The notes: generated by a model not told the origin, from the letters alone. DNA of 64,000 nucleotides from JAENVT01 sp963773085 (GCA_963773085.1 CAVYZS010000018.1:310001-374000), one strand, 5' to 3'; positions 25,447 to 34,510 are shown, counted from the stretch's first letter. Numbers and translations: made by a program.

Positions 25447-25863
25447 CTACTGCACCGGTTCGAGCAGGATCACCGGGATCTGCCGCGGGGTCTTGGCCTC
25501 GTAGTCGGCGAAGCCAGGGTACAACTCCTTCTGACGGCTCCACAGGCGCTCTCTGGTCTCGCCCTCGGCGACGCGGGCAACGACGGCGATGTTCCGGTCA
25601 CCCACCTCGATGGTGGCCTGCGGATTGGCGACCAAGTTGTGGTACCAGTCGGGGCTGGTCGGTGCTCCGGCCTTCGAGGCGAAAACGACCAGGTTGTCGC
25701 CGTCGGGCAGGTACATCATCGGGTTGACCCGCTCGCGGCCCGACTTGGCACCGGTCGAGTGCAGGAGCAGTAGCGGGGCGCCTTCGAACTGTCCACCGAC
25801 CTTGCCACCGTTGGCCCGGAATTCCTCGATGATCCCAGTGTTCCACTCGTTGACGTCGCTCAT
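25447..25863 (-). CDS. deazaflavin (F420)-dependent nitroreductase family protein (Ddn-like)
   Basis: A 138-residue protein of the DUF385/Ddn family. Typical features are WNTGIIEEFRANGGKVGG, PLLLLHSTGAKSGRERVNPMMYLPDGDNLVVFASKAG, PDWYHNLVANPQATIEVG and LYPGFADYEAKTPRQIPVILLEP. In mycobacteria members reduce quinones or nitro compounds with F420H2. It is encoded between the PNPOx-like and dehydrogenase genes on the same strand with short gaps, suggesting one transcript. Confidence 0.88.
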   Translation of the reverse strand: MSDVNEWNTGIIEEFRANGGKVGGQFEGAPLLLLHSTGAKSGRERVNPMMYLPDGDNLVVFASKAGAPTSPDWYHNLVANPQATIEVGDRNIAVVARVAEGETRERLWSRQKELYPGFADYEAKTPRQIPVILLEPVQ

Positions 25864-25885
25864 GGTCTCTCCTCAGTTCTTGGCC

Positions 25886-26758
25886 TCAGTCGTTGGCCAG
25901 CAGCTGGATCAGACTAGAGGTGTCCCATCGTCTGCCGCCACGGGCGATCACCTGGGCGTAGAACTGGTCGATCAACGCGGTCATCGGGAGGCGTGCTCCG
26001 TTGCGGTTGGCCTCGCCGAGAACGATCGCCAGGTCCTTGCGCATCCACTCCACGGCGAATCCGAACTCGAACTCGCCGCGAGCCATCGAGCGCCCGCGGT
26101 TCTCCATCTGCCAGCTCTGCGCCGCGCCGAAGCGGATGACATCGACGACCTGGTCGGGATCCAGGCCGGCCTTCTGGGCAAAGTTGATCCCTTCGGCCAA
26201 ACCTTGCACGACGCCGGCGATGCAGATCTGGTTGACCATCTTGGTCAATTGCCCGGCGCCGGCGTCGCCCATCAGCGAGCAGGCCTTGGCGTATGCAGCC
26301 ATCACAGGCTTGGCCAACTCGTAGAACGCGTCGTCGTCGCTGCCGCACATGATCGTCAACTGCCCGTTCTCGGCTCCGGCCTGGCCGCCCGAGACCGGAG
26401 CATCGACGAAGCCGACACCGAACTCGGTCGCAGCTTCGGCCAACTCCTTGGCAACCTCTGCCGAGGCCGTGGTGTGATCGACCAACACCGCACCTGCTTC
26501 CGCCCCGGACAGCACGCCGTCGGGGCCGTAGACCACGTCACGCACGTCGTTGTCGTTGCCGACGCACATCATCACGAACTCGGCGCCTTCTGCAGCCTCG
26601 CGTGGCGTCGGGACGGCGCGATTGCCGTAGAGCGCGACCCAAGCCAGTGACTTCTCGGGTGTTCGGTTGTAGACGGTGACCTGGTGGCCTGCGGCGGCGA
26701 GATGACGGGCCATCGGCGCGCCCATCACGCCCAGCCCGATGAAAGCGACAGAACTCAT
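25886..26758 (-). CDS. NAD(P)-dependent beta-hydroxyacid dehydrogenase (3-hydroxyisobutyrate dehydrogenase family)
   Basis: A 290-residue enzyme. The Rossmann loop is FIGLGVMGAPMARHLAAAGHQVTVYNRT. The family signature DAPVSGGQAGAENGQLTIMCGS and the catalytic Lys in AGQLTKMVNQICIAGVVQGLAEG follow, then a helical C-terminal half with FAVEWMRKDLAIVLGEA. The substrate may be 3-hydroxyisobutyrate, tartronate semialdehyde or a related short hydroxyacid. The ATG at 26758 starts exactly at the Rossmann strand; the in-frame 31 codons upstream overlap the promoter region of the divergent gene. Confidence 0.88.
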   Translation of the reverse strand: MSSVAFIGLGVMGAPMARHLAAAGHQVTVYNRTPEKSLAWVALYGNRAVPTPREAAEGAEFVMMCVGNDNDVRDVVYGPDGVLSGAEAGAVLVDHTTASAEVAKELAEAATEFGVGFVDAPVSGGQAGAENGQLTIMCGSDDDAFYELAKPVMAAYAKACSLMGDAGAGQLTKMVNQICIAGVVQGLAEGINFAQKAGLDPDQVVDVIRFGAAQSWQMENRGRSMARGEFEFGFAVEWMRKDLAIVLGEANRNGARLPMTALIDQFYAQVIARGGRRWDTSSLIQLLAND

Positions 26759-26827
26759 CGGCCCAGTCTTGCCGGTCACGAGATCACGAACGTTCACATC
26801 CACCCTGAGCGCCGTATGCCGCGGGCA

Positions 26828-27472
26828 ATGATGGGGTTCGTGATCGACCATCTCGTGTATGCCTCGAATGACCTACCTCGCGCCTCGGCCATCATCACTG
26901 ATCTGCTCGGGGCGGTGCCGACGCCGGGCGGCAGCCACGTCGGCAAGGGCACGCGCAACGAGTTGCTGTCGCTCGGCGGAGCGACCTATCTGGAGGCGAT
27001 CGGGCCTGATCCGGCACAACCGGCACCCGAAGCCCCACGCCCGTTCGGTATCGACGCGCTCACCGATCCGGGGTTGGTCGCGTGGTGTGTACGCCCCTTG
27101 CGGCCGCTCGCCGAGATCGTGTCTGCGGGTCGGGAAGCCGGATTCGAGCTGGGTGAGGTGACGGCGATGTCGCGCCGCCGACTCGACGGAGTCTTACTGG
27201 AGTGGGAGCTCACCGTGGCGCAACTCGACGGGCCATTCGGTTGCGCCTTGCCGTTCATGATCGACTGGGGCCCGTCGGCACATCCGACCGAGACCCTCCC
27301 GGCGGCGGCACGACTGGTCGAACTCGAGGTCGTGCATCCTGATCCACAGCTGCTGGGCGTTGCCCTCGAGATCATCGGTATCCGGAAGGGCGTCGAAGTT
27401 CGCCGCGGCGATTCGGCAGCGATTCGCGCCACGATCGCCACGGCACACGGTCACGTCACGCTGACAAGCTGA
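26828..27472 (+). CDS. glyoxalase-like domain protein
   Basis: A protein of about 214 residues with a PF13468-type glyoxalase-like fold: IDHLVYASNDLPRASAIITDLLG, GSHVGKGTRNELLSLGGATYLEAIGPDP and VAWCVRPL, then a second half ending HPDPQLLGVALEIIG. The His after ID and the Glu in YLEAIG are the expected metal ligands. The substrate is unknown. ATGs at 26816, 26828 and 26831 are possible; 26828 is placed nearest the domain start. Its last 17 bases overlap the converging decarboxylase gene. Confidence 0.75.
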   Translation: MMGFVIDHLVYASNDLPRASAIITDLLGAVPTPGGSHVGKGTRNELLSLGGATYLEAIGPDPAQPAPEAPRPFGIDALTDPGLVAWCVRPLRPLAEIVSAGREAGFELGEVTAMSRRRLDGVLLEWELTVAQLDGPFGCALPFMIDWGPSAHPTETLPAAARLVELEVVHPDPQLLGVALEIIGIRKGVEVRRGDSAAIRATIATAHGHVTLTS

Positions 27473-28790
27473 CCATCAATTCGTCGACGATCGACTCCGG
27501 GGTGCGCGGGTGCATGAACACCAGCCGTCCCACCGCTTCGCCCTTGTAGGTCGACGGCGCGACGAACGCTGTGCCACTGCGAAGCAGGTCGGATGCCCAC
27601 CGCTTCCATTCGTCGGTTCCCCATCCGTCACGACGGAACAGCACGACGCCGAGTTCCGGACGCATGATCAGTTCGGTGTTCGCGTCGGCGTCGAGGGCCT
27701 CGGCCATTGCCGAGGCCAGCCGGATGCCGTGACGGATCGCCTCGCGGTGTGCATCGATGCCGTGCAGGGCGAGGGCGAACCAGATCGGCAGCCCGCTGGC
27801 ACGGCGAGTGAGTTGATACCCGAGATCACATGGGTTGTAGGCGTCGTCACTGGTGCGCAACACATCGACGTATGGACCGTGCTGCGTGTGGACCCGGCGG
27901 GCCAGGGAGGGATCGCGGTACACCAGCGCGCAGCACCCTGCGGTCGCGAACAACCACTTGTGCGGATCGACGATGAAGGAGTCGGCGCGTTCGAGGCCGA
28001 CGAATCGATCACGCAGCTCCGGCAGCAGGATCGTCGCCAGACCGTATGCGCCGTCGACATGGAACCACGCACCGATTTCGCCTGCCACGTCGGCGCAACC
28101 GCTGAGGTCGTCGATCACACCGGCGTTCGTAGAACCTCCGGACGCGACGATGGTTCCGACGTCGCCGCGATCGCCGATCGCGGCGCGCAGCGCATCCCCC
28201 GTCATGCGGCAATCCGGCCCGGTTGGAACGACCAGGGATTCGAGACCCAGCAGGTGGAGGGCGTTGTCGACGGAGGCATGCGCTGTGTCGGCCACGGCCA
28301 CGAGGCGCCGGCCGCCGGCACGATCGCGGCCCACGGCCAGCGCCGACAGGTTGCCTATCGACCCACCACTCATGAAGCACCCGGCCGTGCCGCTGGGCAT
28401 TCCCGCAGCGCGGCACAACAACTCGATCACCTGATTCTCGGCCGCTACCGCTCCCGCCCCTTCGAGCCACGACTCGGCGGAGAAGTTGGCGGCAGACACG
28501 ATCGCGTCCATCCACACGGTGGCAACCGATGGTGACAACGGGATGAACGCAAGGAATCTCTCGCTGTCGAGACCGATGTTGTTGGGCGCGACAATCTCCT
28601 CGAAGCGCTGCCACGCCCGATCGACGCCGAGCCCACCTTCGGTGATGGAGCCGGCAAGCGCTGCGTCCAGGCTGGGCTTGTCACCGATGACACCGACGGG
28701 CGAGTCGGCCAACCGCTGCTTGATCCACTCGACGGCACGGTCGGAGAGGTCACCGACTGCACTGTCCGTGCCGTGCAGCCCGCCGCTCAC
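27456..28790 (-). CDS. PLP-dependent group II decarboxylase
   Basis: A 444-residue enzyme related to aromatic L-amino acid, glutamate and diaminobutyrate decarboxylases. It shows FMSGGSIGNLSALAVGRDRA, ADTAHASVDNALHLLGL, IVASGGSTNAGVIDDL and WFHVDGAYGLATILLPE (cofactor Asp). DSFIVDPHKWLFATAGCCALVYRD holds the Schiff-base Lys. DAYNPCDLGYQLTRRASGLPIWFALALHGID follows. Which amino acid is used is not clear. The GTG at 28790 overlaps the SDR stop as GTGA, so the two genes are translationally coupled. Confidence 0.88.
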   Translation of the reverse strand: MSGGLHGTDSAVGDLSDRAVEWIKQRLADSPVGVIGDKPSLDAALAGSITEGGLGVDRAWQRFEEIVAPNNIGLDSERFLAFIPLSPSVATVWMDAIVSAANFSAESWLEGAGAVAAENQVIELLCRAAGMPSGTAGCFMSGGSIGNLSALAVGRDRAGGRRLVAVADTAHASVDNALHLLGLESLVVPTGPDCRMTGDALRAAIGDRGDVGTIVASGGSTNAGVIDDLSGCADVAGEIGAWFHVDGAYGLATILLPELRDRFVGLERADSFIVDPHKWLFATAGCCALVYRDPSLARRVHTQHGPYVDVLRTSDDAYNPCDLGYQLTRRASGLPIWFALALHGIDAHREAIRHGIRLASAMAEALDADANTELIMRPELGVVLFRRDGWGTDEWKRWASDLLRSGTAFVAPSTYKGEAVGRLVFMHPRTPESIVDELMVSLSA

Positions 28791-29572
28791 TCGGGCGTCA
28801 CGTACGCGGCGGTGATGCCGCCGTCGATGATCAGCGATTGGCCGGTCATCCAACTCGACTCGTTGGACGCCAGGAACAGCGCGCCATTGGCGATCTCGAT
28901 CGGTTCTCCGAAGCGACCCATCGGGATGTGAACGAGGCGGCGGTTCCGTTTTGCGTCGTCGGAGAGGAACTTCGCCAACAACGGCGTCATGATCGGCCCG
29001 GGGCAGAGCGCATTGGCGCGTATCCCCTGACGCGCGTAGATCACCGCGATCTCGCGAGTCATGGCCAACACAGCTCCCTTCGAAGCCGTATAGGCCACCT
29101 GTGGTGTGGCCGCACCCATGTGGGCGACGAACGAGGCGACGTTGATGATCGAGGCCGCTTGGCCCGACCGTGCTGCAGACTCCTGCATCGCTGGAATCGC
29201 GTACTTGCAACCCAACAGCACGCCGAGGACGTTGATGTCCATCGTCTTGCGGTAGGTCTCGATCGACGTGGTAACCGGATTGTCGTCGTCGCCGAGCATC
29301 ACTCCTGCGTTGTTGTACAGCACGTGCAGGCCACCGAATGTCTCGACGGCGTGCTGCACCGCCGACTCGACTGACTGCTCGTCGGTCACGTCGCAGCGCA
29401 CGAAGCTGGCCTCTCCTCCCGCAGCCGCGATCGCCTCGACCGCCTCGTCACCATCGCTGAGGTCGGCGATCACCACCTGGGCACCCTCGAAGGCGAACAA
29501 CTCGGCGCCGACGCGACCCAATCCCGACGATGCACCCGTGATCAGTGCCACTTTTCCAGCCAGACGACTCAT
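28787..29572 (-). CDS. short-chain dehydrogenase/reductase (SDR)
   Basis: A 261-residue classical SDR. The cofactor motif is ALITGASSGLG, the structural motif LYNNAGVM, the catalytic Ser in SIINVASF and the YTASK active-site pair in QVAYTASKGAVLAMTREIA. It ends with PIEIANGALFLASNESSWMTGQSLIIDGGITA. The Asp after the second strand (VVIADLSDGDE) suggests NAD preference. It is coupled to the decarboxylase gene downstream. A TACCGT hexamer eight bases before the ATG suggests a leaderless mRNA. Confidence 0.92.
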   Translation of the reverse strand: MSRLAGKVALITGASSGLGRVGAELFAFEGAQVVIADLSDGDEAVEAIAAAGGEASFVRCDVTDEQSVESAVQHAVETFGGLHVLYNNAGVMLGDDDNPVTTSIETYRKTMDINVLGVLLGCKYAIPAMQESAARSGQAASIINVASFVAHMGAATPQVAYTASKGAVLAMTREIAVIYARQGIRANALCPGPIMTPLLAKFLSDDAKRNRRLVHIPMGRFGEPIEIANGALFLASNESSWMTGQSLIIDGGITAAYVTPE

Positions 29573-29611
29573 TGCGGCCTACGGTAGTGCACAGGCCAAA
29601 CTGGAGACCCA

Positions 29612-30310
29612 ATGACGACTTGGCGAGTGCTGACGTGGAACATTCTCGGGTCTCGACGCCCCAATCTGAACGTCATCTCACAGGTGATCGTCGGGTACGC
29701 ACCCGACATCGTCGCCTTGCAGGAGGTCCAACGCCGCCAGGCTCGCGGGCTCGCCCGGCGCCTCGGATGGCGCGTTCTGTGGACCCGCAAGCACTACCCG
29801 TACACACCATTGATCTGGTGGCGTGCCGAGGGATTGGCGATGCTGACGCCCAACGTGTTCAGCGAGATGATCAGCGCCTCGATCTCGCCCGGCGTGTCGA
29901 CCTGGACCTACCGGCGCCGCGCGGTCATCGCCGCGACGGTGACACGCGACGGCGACGCGCTGCGCATCGCCAACACCCACCTCGCCACGGACGATCCCGA
30001 CGAGCGCATCGCCCAGGCCCGCCGCGTCGCAGCCCGCGTCGGCACTCGCCGGCCGGCTGTCGTCGTCGGTGATCTCAACGCCGACCTCGGCGCCGACGGC
30101 GAGGTCGAAGTCGTGCGCGAGTTCGGCAGTCTCGGTCTGATCGATCCGGGCGGCGACGATTCCAGCCCGTCGATCGCTCCGATGCAGAGGTTGGACTACA
30201 TCCTGGTCCCCGAATCGGCAACCGTGACCGCCCAGCTCACTCCGGAAGGCGGTGAGCCGTGGCACCAGCTCAGCGATCACCTGCCGGTGCTCACCGAATT
30301 CGCTGTCTGA
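29612..30310 (+). CDS. endonuclease/exonuclease/phosphatase family protein
   Basis: A 232-residue EEP-fold hydrolase: WRVLTWNILGSRRPN, PDIVALQEVQRRQA (metal Glu), RIANTHLATDDP, PAVVVGDLNADLG (Asp, Asn) and a final QLSDHLPVLTEF (Asp-His). All catalytic motifs of the DNase I/exonuclease III/phosphatase fold are present. No signal peptide is seen. The target could be a nucleic acid or a phosphorylated small molecule. An ATG at 29612 with a CTGGAG ribosome-binding site is used. Confidence 0.86.
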   Translation: MTTWRVLTWNILGSRRPNLNVISQVIVGYAPDIVALQEVQRRQARGLARRLGWRVLWTRKHYPYTPLIWWRAEGLAMLTPNVFSEMISASISPGVSTWTYRRRAVIAATVTRDGDALRIANTHLATDDPDERIAQARRVAARVGTRRPAVVVGDLNADLGADGEVEVVREFGSLGLIDPGGDDSSPSIAPMQRLDYILVPESATVTAQLTPEGGEPWHQLSDHLPVLTEFAV

Positions 30311-30360
30311 CCGTCCGACCCGGTCCGGTAGTGCTCTTGACCTATTTGTGCCTCGTCAAC

Positions 30361-30389
30361 TTGATCCATTCGTGACCTGTGTCGATACT
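30361..30389 (+). promoter_or_regulatory. probable sigma-70-type promoter upstream of the 82-residue gene
   Basis: TTGATC (30361-30366) and GATACT (30384-30389) are separated by exactly 17 bases in a locally AT-rich stretch. Transcription would begin near 30396, giving a leader of about 60 bases before the small gene at 30456. Confidence 0.5.
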
Positions 30390-30455
30390 CAGACAACGGT
30401 GAACCTCTCGGCGTCGGCACCCCCCGTCGACGCCCGAGAAGGCAGGAGCGCCCAC

Positions 30456-30704
30456 ATGGATACGGAAAATCGACTGAACGACGACGAAGCCCACGACCTG
30501 GCGGTCCGCCATCTGGCAGACCTTCTCGGATCGAGCAAGGTGCCCGAAATTGCCTGGGACGTCGACCACCACCTGCAAGGCCATCTCGATGTCGCCGGCC
30601 ACCACATGGTGCTGATCGCCACTCGCACGCCCGATCGCAGCCCACTGCTGTTGACCGACGAGGACTGGGACAGCCTGCGGCGCACCCACTGCCACGCCGC
30701 TTGA
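30456..30704 (+). CDS. small conserved-looking hypothetical protein
   Basis: An 82-residue acidic, His-rich protein (MDTENRLNDDEAHDLAVRHL, VPEIAWDVDHHLQGHLDVAG, PLLLTDEDWDSLRRTHCHAA). It is preceded by a GGCAGGAG ribosome-binding site and a good promoter at 30361, which argues that it is real. I do not recognise a family. It has no signal peptide or membrane span. The next gene is an acetyltransferase on the same strand with its own start signals. Confidence 0.6.
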   Translation: MDTENRLNDDEAHDLAVRHLADLLGSSKVPEIAWDVDHHLQGHLDVAGHHMVLIATRTPDRSPLLLTDEDWDSLRRTHCHAA

Positions 30705-30758
30705 AGGACACCGCACTCATCTGAGACCGAGCAGGGGCCGCCCGATTACCCTCGCAGC

Positions 30759-31364
30759 GTGGCGCAACCCTCTCTTGCTCACTCCGTCGCGGTCCGACGG
30801 GTTCTGGCGCAAGCGTTCGTCAGCGATCCGCTTCTCGAGTGGATCTTTCCGGACCGGCCCACCCGTATCGAGGCCACATCGGCATGGATGGGGCTGTTCG
30901 TCGAGGAGTACCTGCTGCACGCCCAGGTCGACACGCTGGAGATCGATGGCCAGATCGTCGCCGTGGCATTGTGGCGTCGTCCCGGCACACCACCCATCCC
31001 CTATCCCGAGTTTCCATCGATTCCAGGCCTACTCGGCGCGCTCGTCGGACCCGATCGGCAGATGGCGATCGGCCAGGCCGTGCGCGCCTTCGCCGCGGCT
31101 CGCCCGGAGGAGCCCTTCGCCTACCTCCACTTCCTCGCGGTCGCTCCGTCTCACCAGGGTCGCCGGCTCGGTCGACAGGTGATCCAGCCGGGTCTCGACA
31201 TGGCGAGCTCGGCGGGCGTGGGGGTTCATCTCGAAACGACCAATGGCGCAACGCTGCCGTTCTACGACTCGCTCGGCTTCGGGGTGACCAACTCGTTCAC
31301 CCTCGACAGCGGCGGCCCAGCCGCGTGGACGCTGTGGCGACCATGCACGCACGATCCGAAATGA
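30759..31364 (+). CDS. GNAT family N-acetyltransferase
   Basis: A 201-residue acetyltransferase: VRRVLAQAFVSDPLLEWIFPD at the start, then FAYLHFLAVAPSHQGRRLGRQVIQPGL, which holds the acetyl-CoA binding loop. VHLETTNGATLPFYDSLGFGVTNSF is the usual C-terminal strand-helix-strand. This arrangement is common in actinobacterial GNATs of unknown target. The GTG at 30759 is supported by a TACCCT hexamer six bases upstream (leaderless type). A 42-codon reading frame overlaps its stop as ATGA. Confidence 0.82.
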   Translation: MAQPSLAHSVAVRRVLAQAFVSDPLLEWIFPDRPTRIEATSAWMGLFVEEYLLHAQVDTLEIDGQIVAVALWRRPGTPPIPYPEFPSIPGLLGALVGPDRQMAIGQAVRAFAAARPEEPFAYLHFLAVAPSHQGRRLGRQVIQPGLDMASSAGVGVHLETTNGATLPFYDSLGFGVTNSFTLDSGGPAAWTLWRPCTHDPK

Positions 31365-31489
31365 CCCAGAGCACCCCGACCAACAGTCTCGGCGAGATCG
31401 TCCTCGACACGCCGCGAAGGTCCAGGTCATGGGACGCGACTGAAGCCGTGGCGCGTGCGGCATACATCGACCGCCCGTGGGATGTCTAG
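31361..31489 (+). CDS. possible 42-residue protein coupled to the acetyltransferase gene
   Basis: The ATG overlaps the acetyltransferase stop as ATGA, the same coupling used by known operon partners in this window. The frame encodes MTQSTPTNSLGEIVLDTPRR and ends AAYIDRPWDV at a TAG overlapping the convergent ligase by four bases. No family is recognised. It may be a genuine small protein, the remnant of a longer gene, or chance. Confidence 0.3.
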   Translation: MTQSTPTNSLGEIVLDTPRRSRSWDATEAVARAAYIDRPWDV

Positions 31490-32862
31490 ATGCGCTCCCA
31501 GTAACGGCGCAACTCCCAGTCGGTCACCGTCTGGTTGGCCGCCAGCCACTCGCCTTTGGCCATGGTCAGGATGTGGTGGTGCACCTCGTCGCCGAAGCAC
31601 TCCTTGGCGATCGACGAAGCCTCCCACAAGGCGATGGCGTCAGGGAGGTTCCACGGGATCCGGCCGATGCCGGTTGCTTGGTAGCCGTTGCCCACGAACG
31701 GTTCCTCCAGGGTCAGCTCGTTGCGGATCCCGTAGAGCCCGCCGGCGATCTGCCCGGCAAACGCGAAGTAGCTGTTGGCATCGCTTCCGGGAATGCGGCA
31801 CTCGACCCGGCACCCCTTGCCGTGACCCACCTTGCGGAATCCGAGCGTGCGGTTGTCGACACCCCAGCCGATCCCGGTCGGCGCCCACGACCCTGGCTGG
31901 AAGCGCTTGTAGCTGTTCACCGTCGGAGCCCACAACAGGCTGAACTCCTGCGCGGTGGCGATCAGACCGGCGAGGTAGTGCTGGAAGGTCTCGCTCATGC
32001 CGTGCGGGCCGTGGTGATCGTCGAACATCGCCGTCTTGCCGTCGAGCGACCACAGGCTGCTGTGCACGTGGCACGACGACCCGGTGTCGTTGAAGTCGTA
32101 CTTGGCCATGAAGCTGACCGAGCGTCCGTTGAGGTGGGCGATCTCTTTCGCCGCTGTCTTGTAGACGCTGTTGCGGTCGGCCATCTCGACGGCGGTCGTG
32201 TAATCGAGGTTCATCTCATGCTGCCCGCGACCGGCCTCACCTTTGGAGAACTCCACCGGCACTCCCGCCACTTCGAGACCGCGACGGATCGCGCCGAGGA
32301 TGTACTCGTCCTTTGTCGTCTGCAGGATGTGGTAATCCTCGAGCCACGGCGAGTGCGGGCGCAGATCGCGATACCCCTTCGCATATGCCTCGTCGTAGGT
32401 GTCCTGGAACAGGTAGAACTCGATCTCGCTGGCAACCATCGGCAGAAATCCCAAGGTCGCGGCAGCCTCCTCCTGGCGGCGCAAGACCGTGCGCGGTGCA
32501 ACCTCGACCAGTTCGTCGGTCTCCACATCGAACAGGTCGCACATGATCATCGCCGTCTTGTCGACCCACGGGATCTTGCGTACGGTGGTCCAGTCGGCGC
32601 GGGCCAGCATGTCGCCGTAGCCCTGCTCGTAGCTGGTGAACCGGTAACCCGGCACTGGGGTGTTGTCCATGTCACAGGCGATGAGGTAGTCGCAATTCTC
32701 GGTGCCGGCGTCGGCCACCGACTCGAGGAAGAACCGCCCCGTCGTGCGCTTTCCGGTGAGCCGACCCTGCAGGTCGGGGAAGACCATCAGGACTGTGTCG
32801 ATCTCACCGTCACGGATGTCATGCTCGAGTTCTTCACGGCTCACTTCGGTTCGTCCGGTCAT
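31486..32862 (-). CDS. glutamine synthetase-like (gamma-glutamyl-amine) ligase
   Basis: A 458-residue GlnA-fold ATP-dependent ligase. Metal and substrate motifs are present: MVASEIEFYLF, GEAGRGQHEMNLDYTTAVEMAD, NDTGSSCHVHSSLW, APTVNSYKRFQPGSWAP and RVECRIPGSDANSYFAFAGQIAGGL. The C-terminal adenylylation loop of ordinary GlnA is missing, and the overall pattern resembles PuuA/GlnA3-type enzymes that glutamylate amines or polyamines. It diverges from the ThDP enzyme gene with only 28 bases between start codons. A TACAGT hexamer eight bases before the ATG suggests a leaderless mRNA. Confidence 0.83.
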   Translation of the reverse strand: MTGRTEVSREELEHDIRDGEIDTVLMVFPDLQGRLTGKRTTGRFFLESVADAGTENCDYLIACDMDNTPVPGYRFTSYEQGYGDMLARADWTTVRKIPWVDKTAMIMCDLFDVETDELVEVAPRTVLRRQEEAAATLGFLPMVASEIEFYLFQDTYDEAYAKGYRDLRPHSPWLEDYHILQTTKDEYILGAIRRGLEVAGVPVEFSKGEAGRGQHEMNLDYTTAVEMADRNSVYKTAAKEIAHLNGRSVSFMAKYDFNDTGSSCHVHSSLWSLDGKTAMFDDHHGPHGMSETFQHYLAGLIATAQEFSLLWAPTVNSYKRFQPGSWAPTGIGWGVDNRTLGFRKVGHGKGCRVECRIPGSDANSYFAFAGQIAGGLYGIRNELTLEEPFVGNGYQATGIGRIPWNLPDAIALWEASSIAKECFGDEVHHHILTMAKGEWLAANQTVTDWELRRYWERI

Positions 32863-32890
32863 GGCGCTGCACTGTAGTTACGATCACACG

Positions 32891-34510
32891 ATGCCCCGAG
32901 ACGGAGACCGCACCATCGCCCAGCACATCCTCGATGGGATGCGGGCCAACGGCATCCACCAATTGTTCTGCCTTCCTGGGGTTCAGAACGACCCGTTCTT
33001 CGACGCCATCGTCGATGCCCGCGACTGGTTGGAAGTGATCGTCACCCGCCACGAGCAGGGCTGCGCGTACCTGGCGATGGGCGCGGCGCAGGCGACCGGT
33101 CGTCCGACGGCAATGTGCGTCGTGCCAGGGCCCGGCTTGCTCAACGCATCAGCCGGGTTGTCCAGCGCATGCGGCGGTGGTGCGCGTGTGCTGGCGATCG
33201 TCGGTCAGATCCACTCGCCCTTTCTCGGCAAGGGCCTTCGAGTGCTCCACGAACTCGACGACCAACCCGCCGTGCTACGGCAGGTCACCAAGTACGCGGC
33301 GATCGTCCGCGATGCCGATGTGGCGGCGCAACAGATCCAGGATGCCTTCCACGAGTTGGTCTCCGGGACGCCGCGGCCAGTTGCGATCGAGGTGCCGGCC
33401 GACATGTGGACCAAACCAGCGCCCGGCGCCGTCGGCGTTGGGACCCGGACGATGCCGACGATCAATGTCGACCTCGTCGATGCCGCAGCGGCAAAGCTGG
33501 GCGCGGCAGTCAACCCGTTGATCTGGGTCGGCACAGGCGCCCAGGACGCCGCACCAGCGGTGCGCCAGCTCGCCGAACTGCTGCAGGCGCCCGTGTCTAC
33601 CCGACGGATGGGTCACGGCGTGCTCGACGAGACCGATCCCCTGTTTGCTCCGATGGGCCTCGCTCACCGCATGTGGGCCGATGTCGATCTCGTGCTGGGC
33701 ATCGGATCGCGCATCGAGTTCCCGTTGCTGCAGTGGGGCACGACAGGACTCGACCTGATCCAGGTCAACACCGACAGCGACGAACTCGACCGCCACGGCC
33801 TGGGTGCGCTCGGCATCCACGGCGACGCCGCTGAGGTCGTGCCGTTGCTCGTCGATCGGCTCGCCGATGTGCAACGCCCCGATCGGCGCGCCGGTCTCGC
33901 CGCGCAGCGTGCCGCGTTCTACGCCGAGATCGCCCGCCTCGAACCTCAGCTGTCGTACCTCGCCGCGATCCGCGATGCGTTACCTGATGACGCGATACTC
34001 GTCGAGGACGCGACACAACTGACCTTCGTCGCCCACTTCGGCTACCAGTTCCGCCAGCCACGGACCTACCTCTCGACCGGTTTCGCCGGCACACTCGGCT
34101 CGGGCGTCGCGGTCGGCATCGGCGCCAAAGCCGGCGCACCCGACCGCACCGTGGTGACGATCGCCGGCGACGGCGGCTTCCTGTTCACCGCAACCGAACT
34201 GGCCACCGCGGTGCAACATCACATCCGGGCGATCACGATCGTCTTCAACGACAACGCCTACGGCAACGTCCGTCGCATCCAGCAGGAGCGATTCGGCGCG
34301 GAGCGAACGATTGCGTCGACGCTCGTCAACCCCGACATCGTCGCCTTTGCCGAGAGTTTCGGTTGCCTAGGTCTCCGCGCCAATGATCCGCAGGAGCTGG
34401 CAGATGCGTTGCGCACGGCCATCGCCCACGACGCGCCGTCGGTGATCGAAGTACCGATGGGCGAGGTCCCATCGCCGTGGCCGTTCATCGTGATGCCCAG
34501 GGTGCGCTGA
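32891..34510 (+). CDS. thiamine diphosphate-dependent enzyme (acetolactate synthase-like)
   Basis: A 539-residue three-domain ThDP enzyme. The N-terminal Glu of the cofactor site is in VIVTRHEQGCAYLAMGAA; the central domain has NPLIWVGTGAQDAAPAVRQL. The C-terminal ThDP motif is TIAGDGGFLFTATELATAVQHH...VFNDNAYGNVRR. The family includes acetolactate synthase, benzoylformate decarboxylase and sulfoacetaldehyde acetyltransferase; no regulatory ilvN-like gene is nearby, so a catabolic role is more likely. A TACGAT hexamer six bases before the ATG suggests a leaderless transcript. Confidence 0.87.
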   Translation: MPRDGDRTIAQHILDGMRANGIHQLFCLPGVQNDPFFDAIVDARDWLEVIVTRHEQGCAYLAMGAAQATGRPTAMCVVPGPGLLNASAGLSSACGGGARVLAIVGQIHSPFLGKGLRVLHELDDQPAVLRQVTKYAAIVRDADVAAQQIQDAFHELVSGTPRPVAIEVPADMWTKPAPGAVGVGTRTMPTINVDLVDAAAAKLGAAVNPLIWVGTGAQDAAPAVRQLAELLQAPVSTRRMGHGVLDETDPLFAPMGLAHRMWADVDLVLGIGSRIEFPLLQWGTTGLDLIQVNTDSDELDRHGLGALGIHGDAAEVVPLLVDRLADVQRPDRRAGLAAQRAAFYAEIARLEPQLSYLAAIRDALPDDAILVEDATQLTFVAHFGYQFRQPRTYLSTGFAGTLGSGVAVGIGAKAGAPDRTVVTIAGDGGFLFTATELATAVQHHIRAITIVFNDNAYGNVRRIQQERFGAERTIASTLVNPDIVAFAESFGCLGLRANDPQELADALRTAIAHDAPSVIEVPMGEVPSPWPFIVMPRVR

